Under the pieces are notes generated by a model. That model searched no databases, had not been told where the DNA came from, and saw only the letters and a program-made list of their open reading frames with translations. From assembly GCA_002339675.1 (NCBI GenBank), contig DDKB01000001.1, positions 1 to 64,000 on the forward strand: 64,000 nt of DNA, written 5' to 3'. Source of the stretch: Stutzerimonas stutzeri (GTDB lineage Bacteria > Pseudomonadota > Gammaproteobacteria > Pseudomonadales > Pseudomonadaceae). The translations under genes were made by a program, and so were the position numbers. Position 1 is the first letter of the stretch; the number at the start of each line of letters is the position of its first letter. Shown here one piece after another: positions 52,080 to 62,111 of this stretch.

Positions 52080-54530
52080 ATGAAGAAACTCAAGCTGGTG
52101 ATGATCGGCAACGGCATGGCCGGGGTACGCACCCTGGAGGAGCTGCTCAAGCTTGCCCCCGAGCTTTACGACATCACCGTGTTCGGTGCCGAGCCGCATC
52201 CCAACTACAACCGAATCCTGCTCTCCCCTGTGCTGGCCGGAGAGCAGACCTTCGAGGAGATCGTGCTCAACGATCTCAAGTGGTACGCCGACAACAACAT
52301 CCGCTTGATGCTGAACCGCAAAGTGGTCGAGATCGACAGGGTCAAGCGCCGTGTGATCGCTGAGGATGGCAGCGAGGCGGAATACGACCGACTGCTGATC
52401 GCCACAGGGTCGAATCCCTTCATCCTGCCAGTTCCCGGCAATGATCTGGAGGGTGTGATCGGTTATCGCGACATCGCTGACACCCAGGCGATGATGGACG
52501 CTGCCAAGACCCACAAGCACGCCGTGGTAATCGGTGGCGGACTGCTTGGGCTGGAAGCAGCCAACGGTCTGAAGCTGCGCGGCATGGACGTCACGGTTGT
52601 GCACATCGGTGAATGGCCGATGGAGCGCCAGCTCGACAAGACGGCCGGCACCCTCTTGCAGAACGCCCTGGAAAGCCGCGGCTTGAGCTTCAAGATGAAA
52701 AAGCAGACCGCCGAGCTGATCGGCAACGAAGCCGGTCGGGTCAAGGCCGTGCGCTTTGCCGATGAGGAGGTCATCGACGCCGATCTGGTGGTGATGGCCG
52801 CCGGCATCCGACCCAACAGCACGCTGGCCGAGAAGGCCGGCATCCCCTGTGACCGCGGCATCCTGGTCAATGACACCCTGCAAACCTATGACCCGCGCGT
52901 GTATGCCGTCGGCGAGTGTGCCAACCATCGCGGCACCGCCTACGGCCTGGTGGCGCCGCTGTTCGAGCAGGCCAAGGTCTGCGCCAACCACCTGGCGATG
53001 CTCGGTTTCTCGCGCTATCTCGGCTCGGTGACCTCGACCAAGCTCAAGGTCACCGGCATCGATCTGTTTTCCGCCGGCGACTTCATTGGCGGCGAAGGCA
53101 CGGAAACCATCACCCTCTCCGATCCCATCGGCGGCGTGTACAAGAAGCTGGTGATCAAGGACGACATCCTCGTCGGCGCCTGCCTTTACGGCGACACGGC
53201 CGATGGCGGCTGGTACTTCCGTCAGGTTCGTGAAAATCACAACGTGGCGCAGATTCGCGACCACCTGATGTTTGGCGAAGGAGCCATCGGCGACACCGGC
53301 CACCAGGGTCAGAACAAGGCCATGGCGATGCCCGACAGCATGGAGGTCTGCGGCTGCAACGGCGTGTGCAAGGGCGACATCGTCAAGGCGATCCAGGAAC
53401 ATGGCTTGTTTTCCGTCGATGACGTGAAGAAGCACACCAAAGCCGCCAGCTCCTGCGGCTCCTGCGCCGGGCTGGTCGAACAGATCCTGATGAACACCGT
53501 CGGCGGCGCGGCGGACGTAAAGCCCAAGAGCGAAAAAGCCATCTGCGGGTGCAGTGATCTCCCGCATGGCCAGGTGCGCAAGGCCATTGTCGAGCAGCAC
53601 CTGATCAGCATTCCGGATGTAATGAGCTACCTGAACTGGCGCACGCCCAACGGCTGCGCCACCTGCCGCCCGGCGTTGAACTACTACCTCATCTCCTCCT
53701 GGCCGGGCGAAGCGAAGGACGACCCGCAGTCGCGCTTCATCAACGAACGCGCCCACGCCAACATCCAGAAAGACGGCACCTACTCGGTGGTGCCCCGCAT
53801 GTTCGGCGGCGTGACCAATGCTGCCGAGCTGCGCCGCATTGCGGATGTTGCCGACAAGTACCAGGTGCCGATGGTCAAGGTCACCGGTGGCCAGCGCATC
53901 GACCTGCTGGGCATCAAGAAAGATGACCTGCCGAACGTCTGGCAAGACCTGGACATGCCGGACGGCCACGCCTACGGCAAATCCATTCGCACCGTGAAGA
54001 CCTGCGTCGGCAAGGAATTCTGCCGTTTCGGCACCCAGAACTCGACCGCGCTGGGCATCGATCTGGAGAAGGCGCTGTTCGGTATGTACTCGCCGCACAA
54101 GGTCAAGCTGGCCGTCTCCGCCTGCCCGCGCAACTGCGCCGAATCGGGCATCAAGGACGTCGGCATCATCGGCGTGGACTCGGGCTGGGAGCTCTACGTC
54201 GGCGGCAATGGCGGGATCAAGACCGAGGCCGGTGAATTCTTCGTCAAGGTCAAGACCACGGACGAAGTCGCCGAGTACAGCTTCGCCTTTCTTCAGCTCT
54301 ACCGCGAAGAAGCCTTCTACCTCGAGCGCACCGTGCACTACATGCAGCGTGTAGGACTGGAATACATCAAAAAGGTCGTTCTCGAGGACGAAGCCCGGCG
54401 CAAGGCATTGGCCCAGCGGCTGATGTTCTCGCTGAGTTTCGAGGGCGACGGCTGGAAGAAGGCCATCGCCGAGCAATCGTTGAAGAAAGAGTACGAAACC
54501 ATCCAGTTGACCCAGATCGAGCCGGCATGA
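52080..54530 (+). CDS. nirB: Nitrite reductase (NAD(P)H) large subunit NirB
   Basis: 816 residues; reduces nitrite to ammonium in the cytoplasm with FAD, [4Fe-4S] and siroheme. FAD motif MIGNGMAGVRTLEEL at the start, second nucleotide motif VVIGGGLLGLEAANGL near 150, BFD-type Cys motifs (CGCNGVCKGD, SCGSCAGLVEQ), and siroheme/FeS ligands TCVGKEFCRFG with ACPRNCAESG near 640-690. The ATG at 52080 gives the family start; the in-frame ATG at 51999 lies within the leader terminator. It is followed by nirD, nitrate reductase and cobA, the last probably for siroheme. Confidence 0.95.
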   Translation: MKKLKLVMIGNGMAGVRTLEELLKLAPELYDITVFGAEPHPNYNRILLSPVLAGEQTFEEIVLNDLKWYADNNIRLMLNRKVVEIDRVKRRVIAEDGSEAEYDRLLIATGSNPFILPVPGNDLEGVIGYRDIADTQAMMDAAKTHKHAVVIGGGLLGLEAANGLKLRGMDVTVVHIGEWPMERQLDKTAGTLLQNALESRGLSFKMKKQTAELIGNEAGRVKAVRFADEEVIDADLVVMAAGIRPNSTLAEKAGIPCDRGILVNDTLQTYDPRVYAVGECANHRGTAYGLVAPLFEQAKVCANHLAMLGFSRYLGSVTSTKLKVTGIDLFSAGDFIGGEGTETITLSDPIGGVYKKLVIKDDILVGACLYGDTADGGWYFRQVRENHNVAQIRDHLMFGEGAIGDTGHQGQNKAMAMPDSMEVCGCNGVCKGDIVKAIQEHGLFSVDDVKKHTKAASSCGSCAGLVEQILMNTVGGAADVKPKSEKAICGCSDLPHGQVRKAIVEQHLISIPDVMSYLNWRTPNGCATCRPALNYYLISSWPGEAKDDPQSRFINERAHANIQKDGTYSVVPRMFGGVTNAAELRRIADVADKYQVPMVKVTGGQRIDLLGIKKDDLPNVWQDLDMPDGHAYGKSIRTVKTCVGKEFCRFGTQNSTALGIDLEKALFGMYSPHKVKLAVSACPRNCAESGIKDVGIIGVDSGWELYVGGNGGIKTEAGEFFVKVKTTDEVAEYSFAFLQLYREEAFYLERTVHYMQRVGLEYIKKVVLEDEARRKALAQRLMFSLSFEGDGWKKAIAEQSLKKEYETIQLTQIEPA

Positions 54531-54579
54531 GCGGCCGCCGTCAGCTCCAGCCGATCACCCCATCGCGAGGAAACATTCC

Positions 54580-54906
54580 ATGAAATGGTTCGATATCTGC
54601 TCCCTGGACGAGATCAACCCACTCGGCGCACGCATTGTCGCCGGGCCGAAAGGCGACATTGCGGTGTTCCGCACCGCCGACGACCAGGTGTTCGCGCTGG
54701 ACGACCGCTGCCCGCACAAGGGCGGCCCACTGTCCCAGGGCATCGTGTTCGGTAAGCAGGTCGCCTGCCCGCTGCACAACTGGCAGATCAACCTCGACAG
54801 CGGCGAAGCGGTCGCGCCCGATGTTGGCTGTGCGCACCGCCATGAAGCCCGCATCGAGAACGGTCGCGTGCTGCTTGCGCTGAACAGCGCAACGGAATGC
54901 GCCTGA
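54580..54906 (+). CDS. nirD: Nitrite reductase small subunit NirD
   Basis: 108 residues, Rieske-like fold. CPHKGGPLSQGIVFGKQVAC, then PLHN, shows the CxH-x15-17-CxxH pattern, so unlike some NirD proteins the cluster ligands are present. It assists NirB. GAGGAAA precedes the ATG. Located 49 bp after nirB. Confidence 0.92.
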   Translation: MKWFDICSLDEINPLGARIVAGPKGDIAVFRTADDQVFALDDRCPHKGGPLSQGIVFGKQVACPLHNWQINLDSGEAVAPDVGCAHRHEARIENGRVLLALNSATECA

Positions 54907-54950
54907 GTGCCCCATTTGTCGACGATCACCCTACTAAACGGAGCGACTGC

Positions 54951-57656
54951 ATGACCCGGCCGACCCAGACAACCGCCTCGACCTGTTGCTATTGCGGCGT
55001 GGGCTGCGGCGTGCTGATCGAGCACGACGGCGAGCGCATCCTTGATGTCACCGGCGACCCAAGCCATCCAGCAAACTTCGGCAAGCTGTGCAGCAAGGGT
55101 TCGACCCTGCACCTGACCGGCGATCTCGACGCCCGGGCGCTCTACCCCGAGCTGCGCTTGGGCAAAGCCCTGGCCCGTACACGTACCGGCTGGGACACCG
55201 CGCTCGATCATGCTGCCAACGTATTCGCCGAGACCATCGCCGAGCACGGGCCGGACAGCGTTGCCTTCTATATCTCCGGGCAGTTGCTGACCGAGGATTA
55301 CTACGCGTTCAACAAGCTGGCCCGCGCGCTGGTGGGCACTAACAACATCGACTCGAACTCGCGCCTGTGCATGTCCTCAGCCGTGGTTGGCTACAAGCGC
55401 AGCCTCGGTGCAGACGCGCCGCCCTGCAGTTACGAAGACATCGAGCAAAGCGACTGCGTGCTGATCGTCGGCAGCAACATGGCCTATGCGCACCCGGTGC
55501 TGTTTCGCCGCCTCGAAGAAGCCAAGGCTAAACGACCCGAGATGCAGGTCATCGTGGTCGATCCACGGCGCACCGACACCGCCGAGCTGGCCGACCAGCA
55601 CCTGGCGATTCTTCCGGGCACGGACGTCGCGCTGTTCCACGGCATCCTGCACATACTGCTGTGGGAGGGCTGGATCGACCGCGATTTCATCGAAGCCCAC
55701 ACCGACGGTTTCGAGGATCTGAAGCGCCTGGTTCGCGACTACAGCCCGGCCCTGGTCGCGGACCTCTGCGGCATCAGCGTGACCGAGCTGCAGGATTGCG
55801 CGCGCACGATCGGCAGCGCGCCGAGCTTCCTCTCGCTCTGGTGTATGGGCGTCAACCAGTCCACGGCCGGCAGCGCCAAGAACAGTGCATTGATCAACCT
55901 GCACCTGGCTACCGGGCAGATCGGCAAGCCTGGCGCCGGCCCCTTCTCCCTGACTGGTCAGCCCAATGCCATGGGTGGCCGCGAGACCGGCAGCCTGTCC
56001 AACCTGCTGCCCGGTCATCGCGAAGCTGGCAATGCCGAGCATCGCGCTGAGGTCGCCGACTATTGGGGCGTGCCCGCACTGCCGGAAACCGCTGGTCTCT
56101 CGGCCATCGAGCTGTTCGAGGCGGTGCGCAGCGGCAAGATCAAAGCACTGTGGATCGCCTGCACCAACCCCGCGCAATCGATGCCGGACCAGCAGAAGGT
56201 TCACAACGCCCTGGCGGCTTGCCCGTTCGTGGTGGTGCAGGAAGCCTTCTTCACCACTGAAACCTGCCGCTACGCCGACCTGCTATTGCCCGCCGCCAGT
56301 TGGGGCGAAAAGGAAGGCACGGTGACCAATTCCGAACGCCGCGTCAGCCATGTGCGCTCGGCCATCACCGCACCGGGTGAGGCGCGTGCCGACTGGTCGA
56401 TCACCTGCGATTTTGCTCGGCGCCTGGAAAGCCTGATGCGTCCCGGTCAGGCCGGCCTGTTCGACTTCAACAACCCAGCAGCGCTGTTCGAGGAATACAA
56501 GCTGCTCACACAGGGCCGCGACCTTGACCTGTCCGGCCTCAGCCACGACGTGATCGACCGTCTCGGCCCGCAGCAATGGCCCTTCCCCGCCGGTGCTCGG
56601 CAAGGCACGCCGCGACTCTACGAAGACGGTGTGTTCCCGACCGGCAACGGCCGTGCACGTTTCCTCGCAGAGCAATATCAGGCGCCGAAGGAGAAACGCG
56701 AGGCGCGGTTCCCACTGACACTGAACACCGGCCGCCTGCGTGATCACTGGCACGGCATGAGCCGCACCGGAACCGCTGCGCGCCTATTCGGCCACGTCGA
56801 AGAAGCACTGCTCAGCATGAACGGCGATGACATGCGCCGTCGTCGCCTGCTCGATGGCCAACTGGTCAAGGTGCGCAGCCGCAGAGGCGAGCTGCTGTTG
56901 CCGGTTCACAAGGACGACAGCCTGCGTCCGGGCCAGGCTTTCCTGCCGATGCATTGGGGTGACCGCTTCCTCAAGGGCCTGGGCATCAACAGCCTCACGC
57001 TGACGGCTTTCGACCCGATTTCCAAGCAGCCGGAACTCAAGCACGCCGGGATCGAAGTGGAAAAGGTCGAGCTGCCGTGGCAGTTCTTCGCACTCGTCGA
57101 AGGCTCCGTGCAGAAACGCTTCGAAGCGCTGCGTCCGCTGTTCGAAGGCTTCGCCTACGCCAGCTTCAGCCTGACCGGCCGCGAGCGGCCGGCGCTGGTA
57201 ATCCGCGCGGCATGCAACGAGCCGCCTAGCCGCACGCAACTGGCGAAACTTGAGCAACTGCTCGGCCTGGATGAAGGCCCTGTGCTGGTCTATGACGACC
57301 CGCGACGCAGCGTCGGCAAGCGGGTGCGTATCGAGGATGGCCGCATTGTCGCCCTCAGCCTGTCCGGCGAAACCGCCGCGCGCGACTGGCTCAAGCAACT
57401 CTGGCACGACGGCAAGGCCGACCAGGCACTGCGCCGCTGGTTGCTCGCGCCATTGAGCACGCCGCCAGGCGGCGACGTGCGTCCCGCCAAGACGCTATGC
57501 AACTGCATGAACGTCAGCCAGGAAGCGATCTGTTCAGGCATCGAGCGGGGCCTGGATTTGAATGGATTGAAGCGGGAGCTGGGGTGCGGCACCAGTTGCG
57601 GCTCCTGCGTACCGGAAATCAAGCGGCTGTTGGTGAAACAACCGGCAGTGGCTTGA
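54951..57656 (+). CDS. nasC: Assimilatory nitrate reductase catalytic subunit with C-terminal BFD domain
   Basis: 901 residues. N-terminal [4Fe-4S] ligands C12-xx-C15-xxx-C19 and C47, bis-MGD domains (NSRLCMSSAVVGYKRSLG has the region of the molybdenum ligand Cys; LNTGRLRDHWHGMSRTG near 590), and a C-terminal BFD-like [2Fe-2S] domain (LCNCMNVSQEAICSGIERGL, GCGTSCGSCVPEI). It reduces nitrate to nitrite in the cytoplasm. GGAG lies seven bases before the ATG at 54951. The name nasC follows P. aeruginosa. No separate electron-transfer subunit is visible downstream. Confidence 0.95.
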   Translation: MTRPTQTTASTCCYCGVGCGVLIEHDGERILDVTGDPSHPANFGKLCSKGSTLHLTGDLDARALYPELRLGKALARTRTGWDTALDHAANVFAETIAEHGPDSVAFYISGQLLTEDYYAFNKLARALVGTNNIDSNSRLCMSSAVVGYKRSLGADAPPCSYEDIEQSDCVLIVGSNMAYAHPVLFRRLEEAKAKRPEMQVIVVDPRRTDTAELADQHLAILPGTDVALFHGILHILLWEGWIDRDFIEAHTDGFEDLKRLVRDYSPALVADLCGISVTELQDCARTIGSAPSFLSLWCMGVNQSTAGSAKNSALINLHLATGQIGKPGAGPFSLTGQPNAMGGRETGSLSNLLPGHREAGNAEHRAEVADYWGVPALPETAGLSAIELFEAVRSGKIKALWIACTNPAQSMPDQQKVHNALAACPFVVVQEAFFTTETCRYADLLLPAASWGEKEGTVTNSERRVSHVRSAITAPGEARADWSITCDFARRLESLMRPGQAGLFDFNNPAALFEEYKLLTQGRDLDLSGLSHDVIDRLGPQQWPFPAGARQGTPRLYEDGVFPTGNGRARFLAEQYQAPKEKREARFPLTLNTGRLRDHWHGMSRTGTAARLFGHVEEALLSMNGDDMRRRRLLDGQLVKVRSRRGELLLPVHKDDSLRPGQAFLPMHWGDRFLKGLGINSLTLTAFDPISKQPELKHAGIEVEKVELPWQFFALVEGSVQKRFEALRPLFEGFAYASFSLTGRERPALVIRAACNEPPSRTQLAKLEQLLGLDEGPVLVYDDPRRSVGKRVRIEDGRIVALSLSGETAARDWLKQLWHDGKADQALRRWLLAPLSTPPGGDVRPAKTLCNCMNVSQEAICSGIERGLDLNGLKRELGCGTSCGSCVPEIKRLLVKQPAVA

Positions 57657-57721
57657 ACATCAACAGTTGGCGATGCATGGCGCGTCGCCGACGTGAATAA
57701 AGCAACGGGTGAGGTGGAAAC

Positions 57722-58471
57722 ATGAGCGCAAAAGTCTGGCTGGTTGGCGCGGGGCCCGGTGATCCGGAGCTGCTGACACTCAAGGCCGTACGCGCCATGG
57801 GTGAGGCACAGGTCGTACTGATCGATGATCTGGTCAATCCCGCCATGCTCGAGCACTGCCCCAACGCACGGGTGATCCCAGTGGGCAAACGTGGCGGCTG
57901 TCGGTCGACACCACAAGCCTTCATCCATCGGTTGATGCTGCGCTATGCGCGCCAGGGCAAATGCGTGGTGCGCCTGAAAGGTGGCGATCCGTGCATTTTC
58001 GGCCGCGGTGGCGAAGAAGCCGAATGGCTGGCCCAGCGCGGGATAGAGGTCGAACTGGTGAATGGCATCACCGCCGGCCTGGCTGGTGCCACACAGTGCG
58101 GTATCTCGCTGACCCAGCGCGGCGTGGCACGCGGCGTGACACTGGTTACCGCGCACACGCTCGACGGCAGCAGCCCCGAGTGGCATGCGCTGGCGAAGTC
58201 CGGCACTACCCTGGTCGTCTACATGGGTGTGAGCAGCCTGCAGCAGGTTCAGACAGGGTTGCTCGCGGGAGGCATGCCAGCCGGTACGCCGGTGGCGATG
58301 ATCGAAAACGCATCCTTGCCGGCGCAACGCGAATGCCGCTCGCGCCTCGACGCGCTGTGCACGGATGCCGCCGCCTTCGGCCTTAGCAGCCCGGCCATTC
58401 TGGTCATCGGCGAGGTGGCTTCCCCCCGCATGGCGCTCACTGCCGCCGCAGTAGGGGTTCTAACCGGCTAG
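57722..58471 (+). CDS. cobA: Uroporphyrinogen-III C-methyltransferase
   Basis: 249 residues; makes precorrin-2, the precursor of siroheme needed by NirB (and of cobalamin). SAM-methyltransferase signatures are VGAGPGDPELLTLKAVRAM at the start, VRLKGGDPCIFGRGGEEAEW near 85 and GITAGLAGATQCGISLTQRG near 117. No CysG oxidase/chelatase part. It is the last gene of the nirBD-nasC unit, 65 bp after the reductase. Confidence 0.94.
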   Translation: MSAKVWLVGAGPGDPELLTLKAVRAMGEAQVVLIDDLVNPAMLEHCPNARVIPVGKRGGCRSTPQAFIHRLMLRYARQGKCVVRLKGGDPCIFGRGGEEAEWLAQRGIEVELVNGITAGLAGATQCGISLTQRGVARGVTLVTAHTLDGSSPEWHALAKSGTTLVVYMGVSSLQQVQTGLLAGGMPAGTPVAMIENASLPAQRECRSRLDALCTDAAAFGLSSPAILVIGEVASPRMALTAAAVGVLTG

Positions 58472-58678
58472 ACGCCCCCTTGCAGAGCGGCGGTGTTCCT
58501 CGATCGGCAGCGGCGGGCGATGTGAGTGCGGCCGCGTTGCCTGGCAGGAAAATATTTCAACAAGTTTCACTGACATCATGTACTTGCCCCTTTTGTGGGC
58601 ATAGAATGTGCGCCCATCTAGAGCTTGCGACGCTTAGCCGCAGCTGCACAATCACGCCGTTCCGCCAAGGAGTCCGGC

Positions 58679-59086
58679 ATGCCTGATGTTTCCCTGTCCC
58701 ACAACTGGGGCTTCGCGGTCTTTCTTCTCGGTGTCGTCGCGCTGTGCGCCTTCATGCTTGGCGTGTCCAGCCTGCTCGGCAGCAAGGCCTGGGGCCGCGC
58801 CAAGAACGAACCCTTCGAATCCGGCATTCTTCCTACCGGCAACGCCCGGCTGCGGTTATCCGCAAAATTCTATCTGGTCGCGATGCTCTTCGTGATCTTC
58901 GACGTAGAAGCACTCTATCTCTTTGCCTGGGCGGTCTCGGTGCGCGAAAGCGGCTGGGCGGGCCTCATTGAAGCTACCGTATTCATAGCAATTCTGTTGG
59001 CGGGTCTTGTCTACCTTTGGCGGGTGGGTGCGCTCGATTGGGCGCCATCCAGCCGTCGCGAGCGACAGGCGAAGCTAAAACAATGA
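58679..59086 (+). CDS. nuoA: NADH-quinone oxidoreductase subunit A
   Basis: 135 residues, three membrane helices. Typical NuoA loop KNEPFESGILPTGNARLRLS and FYLVAMLFVIFDVEALYLF (functional Asp/Glu). AAGGAG precedes the ATG at 58679. First gene of the nuo operon; the 207-bp gap after cobA should hold the promoter, with a possible -10 TAGAAT near 58602, but no clear -35. Confidence 0.94.
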   Translation: MPDVSLSHNWGFAVFLLGVVALCAFMLGVSSLLGSKAWGRAKNEPFESGILPTGNARLRLSAKFYLVAMLFVIFDVEALYLFAWAVSVRESGWAGLIEATVFIAILLAGLVYLWRVGALDWAPSSRRERQAKLKQ

Positions 59087-59096
59087 GGCTCTTCGC

Positions 59097-59771
59097 ATGC
59101 AATACAAACTTACCCGGATCGATCCGGATGCGGTCAATGACCGTTATCCGATCGGCCAGCAGGAGACTGTTGCCGATCCATTAGAAGACCAGGTTCATCG
59201 CAACATCTACATGGGCAAGCTGGAAGACGTGCTGAGTGACGCGGTCAACTGGGGGCGCAAGAATTCCCTCTGGCCGTACAACTTTGGTCTTTCGTGCTGC
59301 TATGTGGAGATGACCACGGCCTTCACCGCGCCTCATGACATCGCCCGCTTCGGTGCCGAAGTCATTCGCGCCTCGCCACGCCAGGCCGACTTCATGGTCA
59401 TTGCCGGCACCTGCTTCATCAAGATGGCACCCGTCATCCAGCGCCTCTACGAACAAATGCTCGAACCCAAGTGGGTCATTTCCATGGGTTCGTGCGCCAA
59501 CTCCGGTGGTATGTACGACATTTACTCGGTCGTTCAGGGGGTCGACAAGTTCCTCCCCGTGGACGTGTACATACCCGGCTGCCCGCCCCGCCCCGAGGCG
59601 TTCCTGCACGGTTTGCAACTGTTGCAGGAGTCCATCGGCAAGGAGCGTCGTCCGCTTTCCTGGGTCGTCGGCGATCAAGGCGTCTATCGCGCCGAGATGC
59701 CCTCGCAGAAGGAACAGCGGCGCGAACAGCGTATCCAGGTCACCAACCTGCGCAGCCCCGACGACGTGTGA
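59097..59771 (+). CDS. nuoB: NADH-quinone oxidoreductase subunit B
   Basis: 224 residues. Carries cluster N2: LSCCYVEMTTAF, IAGTCFIKMAPV and VYIPGCPPRPEAFLHG provide the Cys ligands. A peripheral arm subunit at the quinone site. It is 10 bp after nuoA. Confidence 0.95.
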   Translation: MQYKLTRIDPDAVNDRYPIGQQETVADPLEDQVHRNIYMGKLEDVLSDAVNWGRKNSLWPYNFGLSCCYVEMTTAFTAPHDIARFGAEVIRASPRQADFMVIAGTCFIKMAPVIQRLYEQMLEPKWVISMGSCANSGGMYDIYSVVQGVDKFLPVDVYIPGCPPRPEAFLHGLQLLQESIGKERRPLSWVVGDQGVYRAEMPSQKEQRREQRIQVTNLRSPDDV

Positions 59772-59833
59772 GCCCGGCTTTCCGTCTGGAAAGCCTCTCC
59801 ACACCCAACCGTTGACCGAAAGCGACCGAGATC

Positions 59834-61615
59834 ATGACTGCAGGCAATGCGCTGTACATTCCGCCTTACAAGGCTGACGACCAGGACATCGTGGTCGAGC
59901 TGAACGCGCGCTTCGGCGCCGAAACCTTCACGCTGCAACCCAGCCTGACCGGCATGCCGGTGCTTTGGGTGCCACGCGAAACGCTCATCGAGGTGCTGGG
60001 GTTCCTGCGCCAGGTCAGCAAGCCCTACGTGATGCTCTACGACCTGAGCGCCACCGATGAGCGCCTGCGCACCCATCGCCGCGGCCTGCCGTCTGCCGAC
60101 TTCAGCGTGTTCTATCACCTGATGTCGCTTGAGCGAAACAGCGATGTGATGATCAAGGTCGCGCTCAAGGAAGGCGATCTCAACCTGCCCACCGCCGTCA
60201 CCATCTGGCCCAATGCCAACTGGTACGAGCGCGAAATCTGGGACATGTTCGGCATCACGTTCGAGGGCCACCCGCTCCTCACCCGTATGCTGATGCCCTC
60301 GACTTGGGAAGGTCACCCGCTACGCAAGGATTACCCTGCGCGGGCCACCGAGTTCGATCCCTACAGTCTGAACGCCGCCAAGCAGGACCTGGAACAGGAA
60401 GCCCTGCGCTTCAAGCCCGAAGACTGGGGCATGCAGCGCCACGGCGAGCACGAGGACTACATGTTCCTCAACCTCGGCCCGAACCACCCTTCGGCGCACG
60501 GTGCCTTTCGCATCATCCTGCAGCTCGACGGCGAGGAAATCCTCGATTGCGTGCCGGAGATCGGCTACCACCATCGCGGCGCGGAGAAGATGGCCGAGCG
60601 CCAGAGCTGGCACAGTTTCATCCCCTATACCGACCGCATCGATTACCTCGGCGGGGTGATGAACAACCTGCCCTACGTGCTGGCGGTGGAGAAACTGGCC
60701 GGCATCACCGTGCCGGACCGCGTCGACTTCATCCGCGTGATGATGGCCGAGTTCTTCCGCATCCAGAACCACTTGCTGTACCTGGGCACCTACATCCAGG
60801 ACGTCGGCGCGATGACGCCGGTGTTCTTCACCTTCACCGACCGCCAGCGCGCCTACAAGGTCATCGAAGCCATTACTGGGTTCCGTATGCACCCGGCCTG
60901 GTACCGCATCGGCGGTGTCGCGCACGATCTGCCGCGCGGCTGGGACAAGTTGGTTCGCGAATTCCTCGACTGGATGCCCAAGCGCCTGAAGGAATACGAA
61001 AAGGCGGCGCTGAAGAACAGCATTCTGATCGGCCGGACCAAGGGCGTCGCGTCGTACACCACCAAAGAGGCGCTGGAATGGGGCGTCACCGGTGCCGGCC
61101 TGCGCGCCACCGGCCTCGACTTCGACATCCGCAAGGCCCGTCCCTACTCCGGCTATCAGCATTTCGATTTCGAAGTCCCGCTGGCGGTCAACGGCGACGC
61201 CTATGACCGTTGCATGGTCAAGATGGGCGAGATGCGCGAAAGCCTGAAGATCATCGAGCAGTGCCTCAAGCACATGCCCGAAGGCCCCTACAAGGCCGAC
61301 CACCCGCTGACCACGCCGCCGCCGAAAGAGCGCACGTTGCAGCACATCGAAACCCTGATCACCCACTTCCTGCAGGTGTCCTGGGGTCCGGTGATGCCGG
61401 CCAACGAGAGCTTCCAGATGATCGAGGCGACCAAGGGCATCAACAGCTATTACCTGACCAGCGACGGCAGCACCATGAGCTACCGCACGCGCATCCGCAC
61501 GCCCAGCTTCCCGCATCTGCAGCAAATCCCCTCGGTGATTCGCGGCAGCATGATCCCGGACCTGATCGCCTACCTGGGCAGCATCGATTTCGTTATGGCC
61601 GACGTGGACCGCTGA
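59834..61615 (+). CDS. nuoC: NADH-quinone oxidoreductase subunits C and D, fused
   Basis: 593 residues. NuoC part to about residue 190 (PNANWYEREIWDMFGITFEG, HPLRKDYP), then NuoD (NLGPNHPSAHGAFRIILQLD, YHHRGAEKMAERQSWHSF, TSDGSTMSYRTRIRTPSF). The fusion is usual in gammaproteobacteria. Contributes to the quinone-binding site with NuoB. Confidence 0.95.
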   Translation: MTAGNALYIPPYKADDQDIVVELNARFGAETFTLQPSLTGMPVLWVPRETLIEVLGFLRQVSKPYVMLYDLSATDERLRTHRRGLPSADFSVFYHLMSLERNSDVMIKVALKEGDLNLPTAVTIWPNANWYEREIWDMFGITFEGHPLLTRMLMPSTWEGHPLRKDYPARATEFDPYSLNAAKQDLEQEALRFKPEDWGMQRHGEHEDYMFLNLGPNHPSAHGAFRIILQLDGEEILDCVPEIGYHHRGAEKMAERQSWHSFIPYTDRIDYLGGVMNNLPYVLAVEKLAGITVPDRVDFIRVMMAEFFRIQNHLLYLGTYIQDVGAMTPVFFTFTDRQRAYKVIEAITGFRMHPAWYRIGGVAHDLPRGWDKLVREFLDWMPKRLKEYEKAALKNSILIGRTKGVASYTTKEALEWGVTGAGLRATGLDFDIRKARPYSGYQHFDFEVPLAVNGDAYDRCMVKMGEMRESLKIIEQCLKHMPEGPYKADHPLTTPPPKERTLQHIETLITHFLQVSWGPVMPANESFQMIEATKGINSYYLTSDGSTMSYRTRIRTPSFPHLQQIPSVIRGSMIPDLIAYLGSIDFVMADVDR

Positions 61616-61616
61616 T

Positions 61617-62111
61617 ATGAGCACGCTGATCAAGACTGACCGTTTCGTTCTCAGCGAAACCGAACGCTCGGCCATCGAGCACGAGCTGCACCATTACGAA
61701 GATCCACGCGCGGCGTCCATCGAAGCGCTGAAGATCGTGCAGAAGGCCCGCGGCTGGGTGCCGGACGGCGCTTGCGATGCCATCGGCGACATCCTCGGCA
61801 TCCCGGCCAGCGACGTCGAAGGCGTCGCCACCTTCTATAGTCAGATTTTCCGCGTGCCGGTGGGCCGCCACATCATCCGCGTCTGCGACAGCATGACCTG
61901 CTACATCGGCGGACACGAATCGATTCTTGGCGCCCTTGAGCAACAGCTCGGCATCGTACCCGGCCAGACCACTGCAGATGATCGCTTCACCCTGATCCCG
62001 GTGTGCTGCCTGGGCAACTGCGACAAGGCGCCGGCGCTGATGATCGACGACGATACCTTTGGGGACGTACAGCCCGCCGGTGTCGCCGCCCTGCTGGAGG
62101 CCTATCAATGA
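61617..62111 (+). CDS. nuoE: NADH-quinone oxidoreductase subunit E
   Basis: 164 residues, thioredoxin-like [2Fe-2S] N1a protein: RVCDSMTCYIGG and PVCCLGNCDKAPALMI give the four Cys ligands. It starts 2 bp after the nuoCD stop and overlaps nuoF by 4 bp (ATGA). Confidence 0.95.
   Translation: MSTLIKTDRFVLSETERSAIEHELHHYEDPRAASIEALKIVQKARGWVPDGACDAIGDILGIPASDVEGVATFYSQIFRVPVGRHIIRVCDSMTCYIGGHESILGALEQQLGIVPGQTTADDRFTLIPVCCLGNCDKAPALMIDDDTFGDVQPAGVAALLEAYQ

Noticed and set aside
51996..54476. 826-codon open frame opposite nirB
   Set aside because: Antisense shadow of nirB, with no recognisable motifs.
60320..61675. 451-codon open frame opposite nuoCD
   Set aside because: Antisense shadow; NuoCD is unmistakable on the plus strand.
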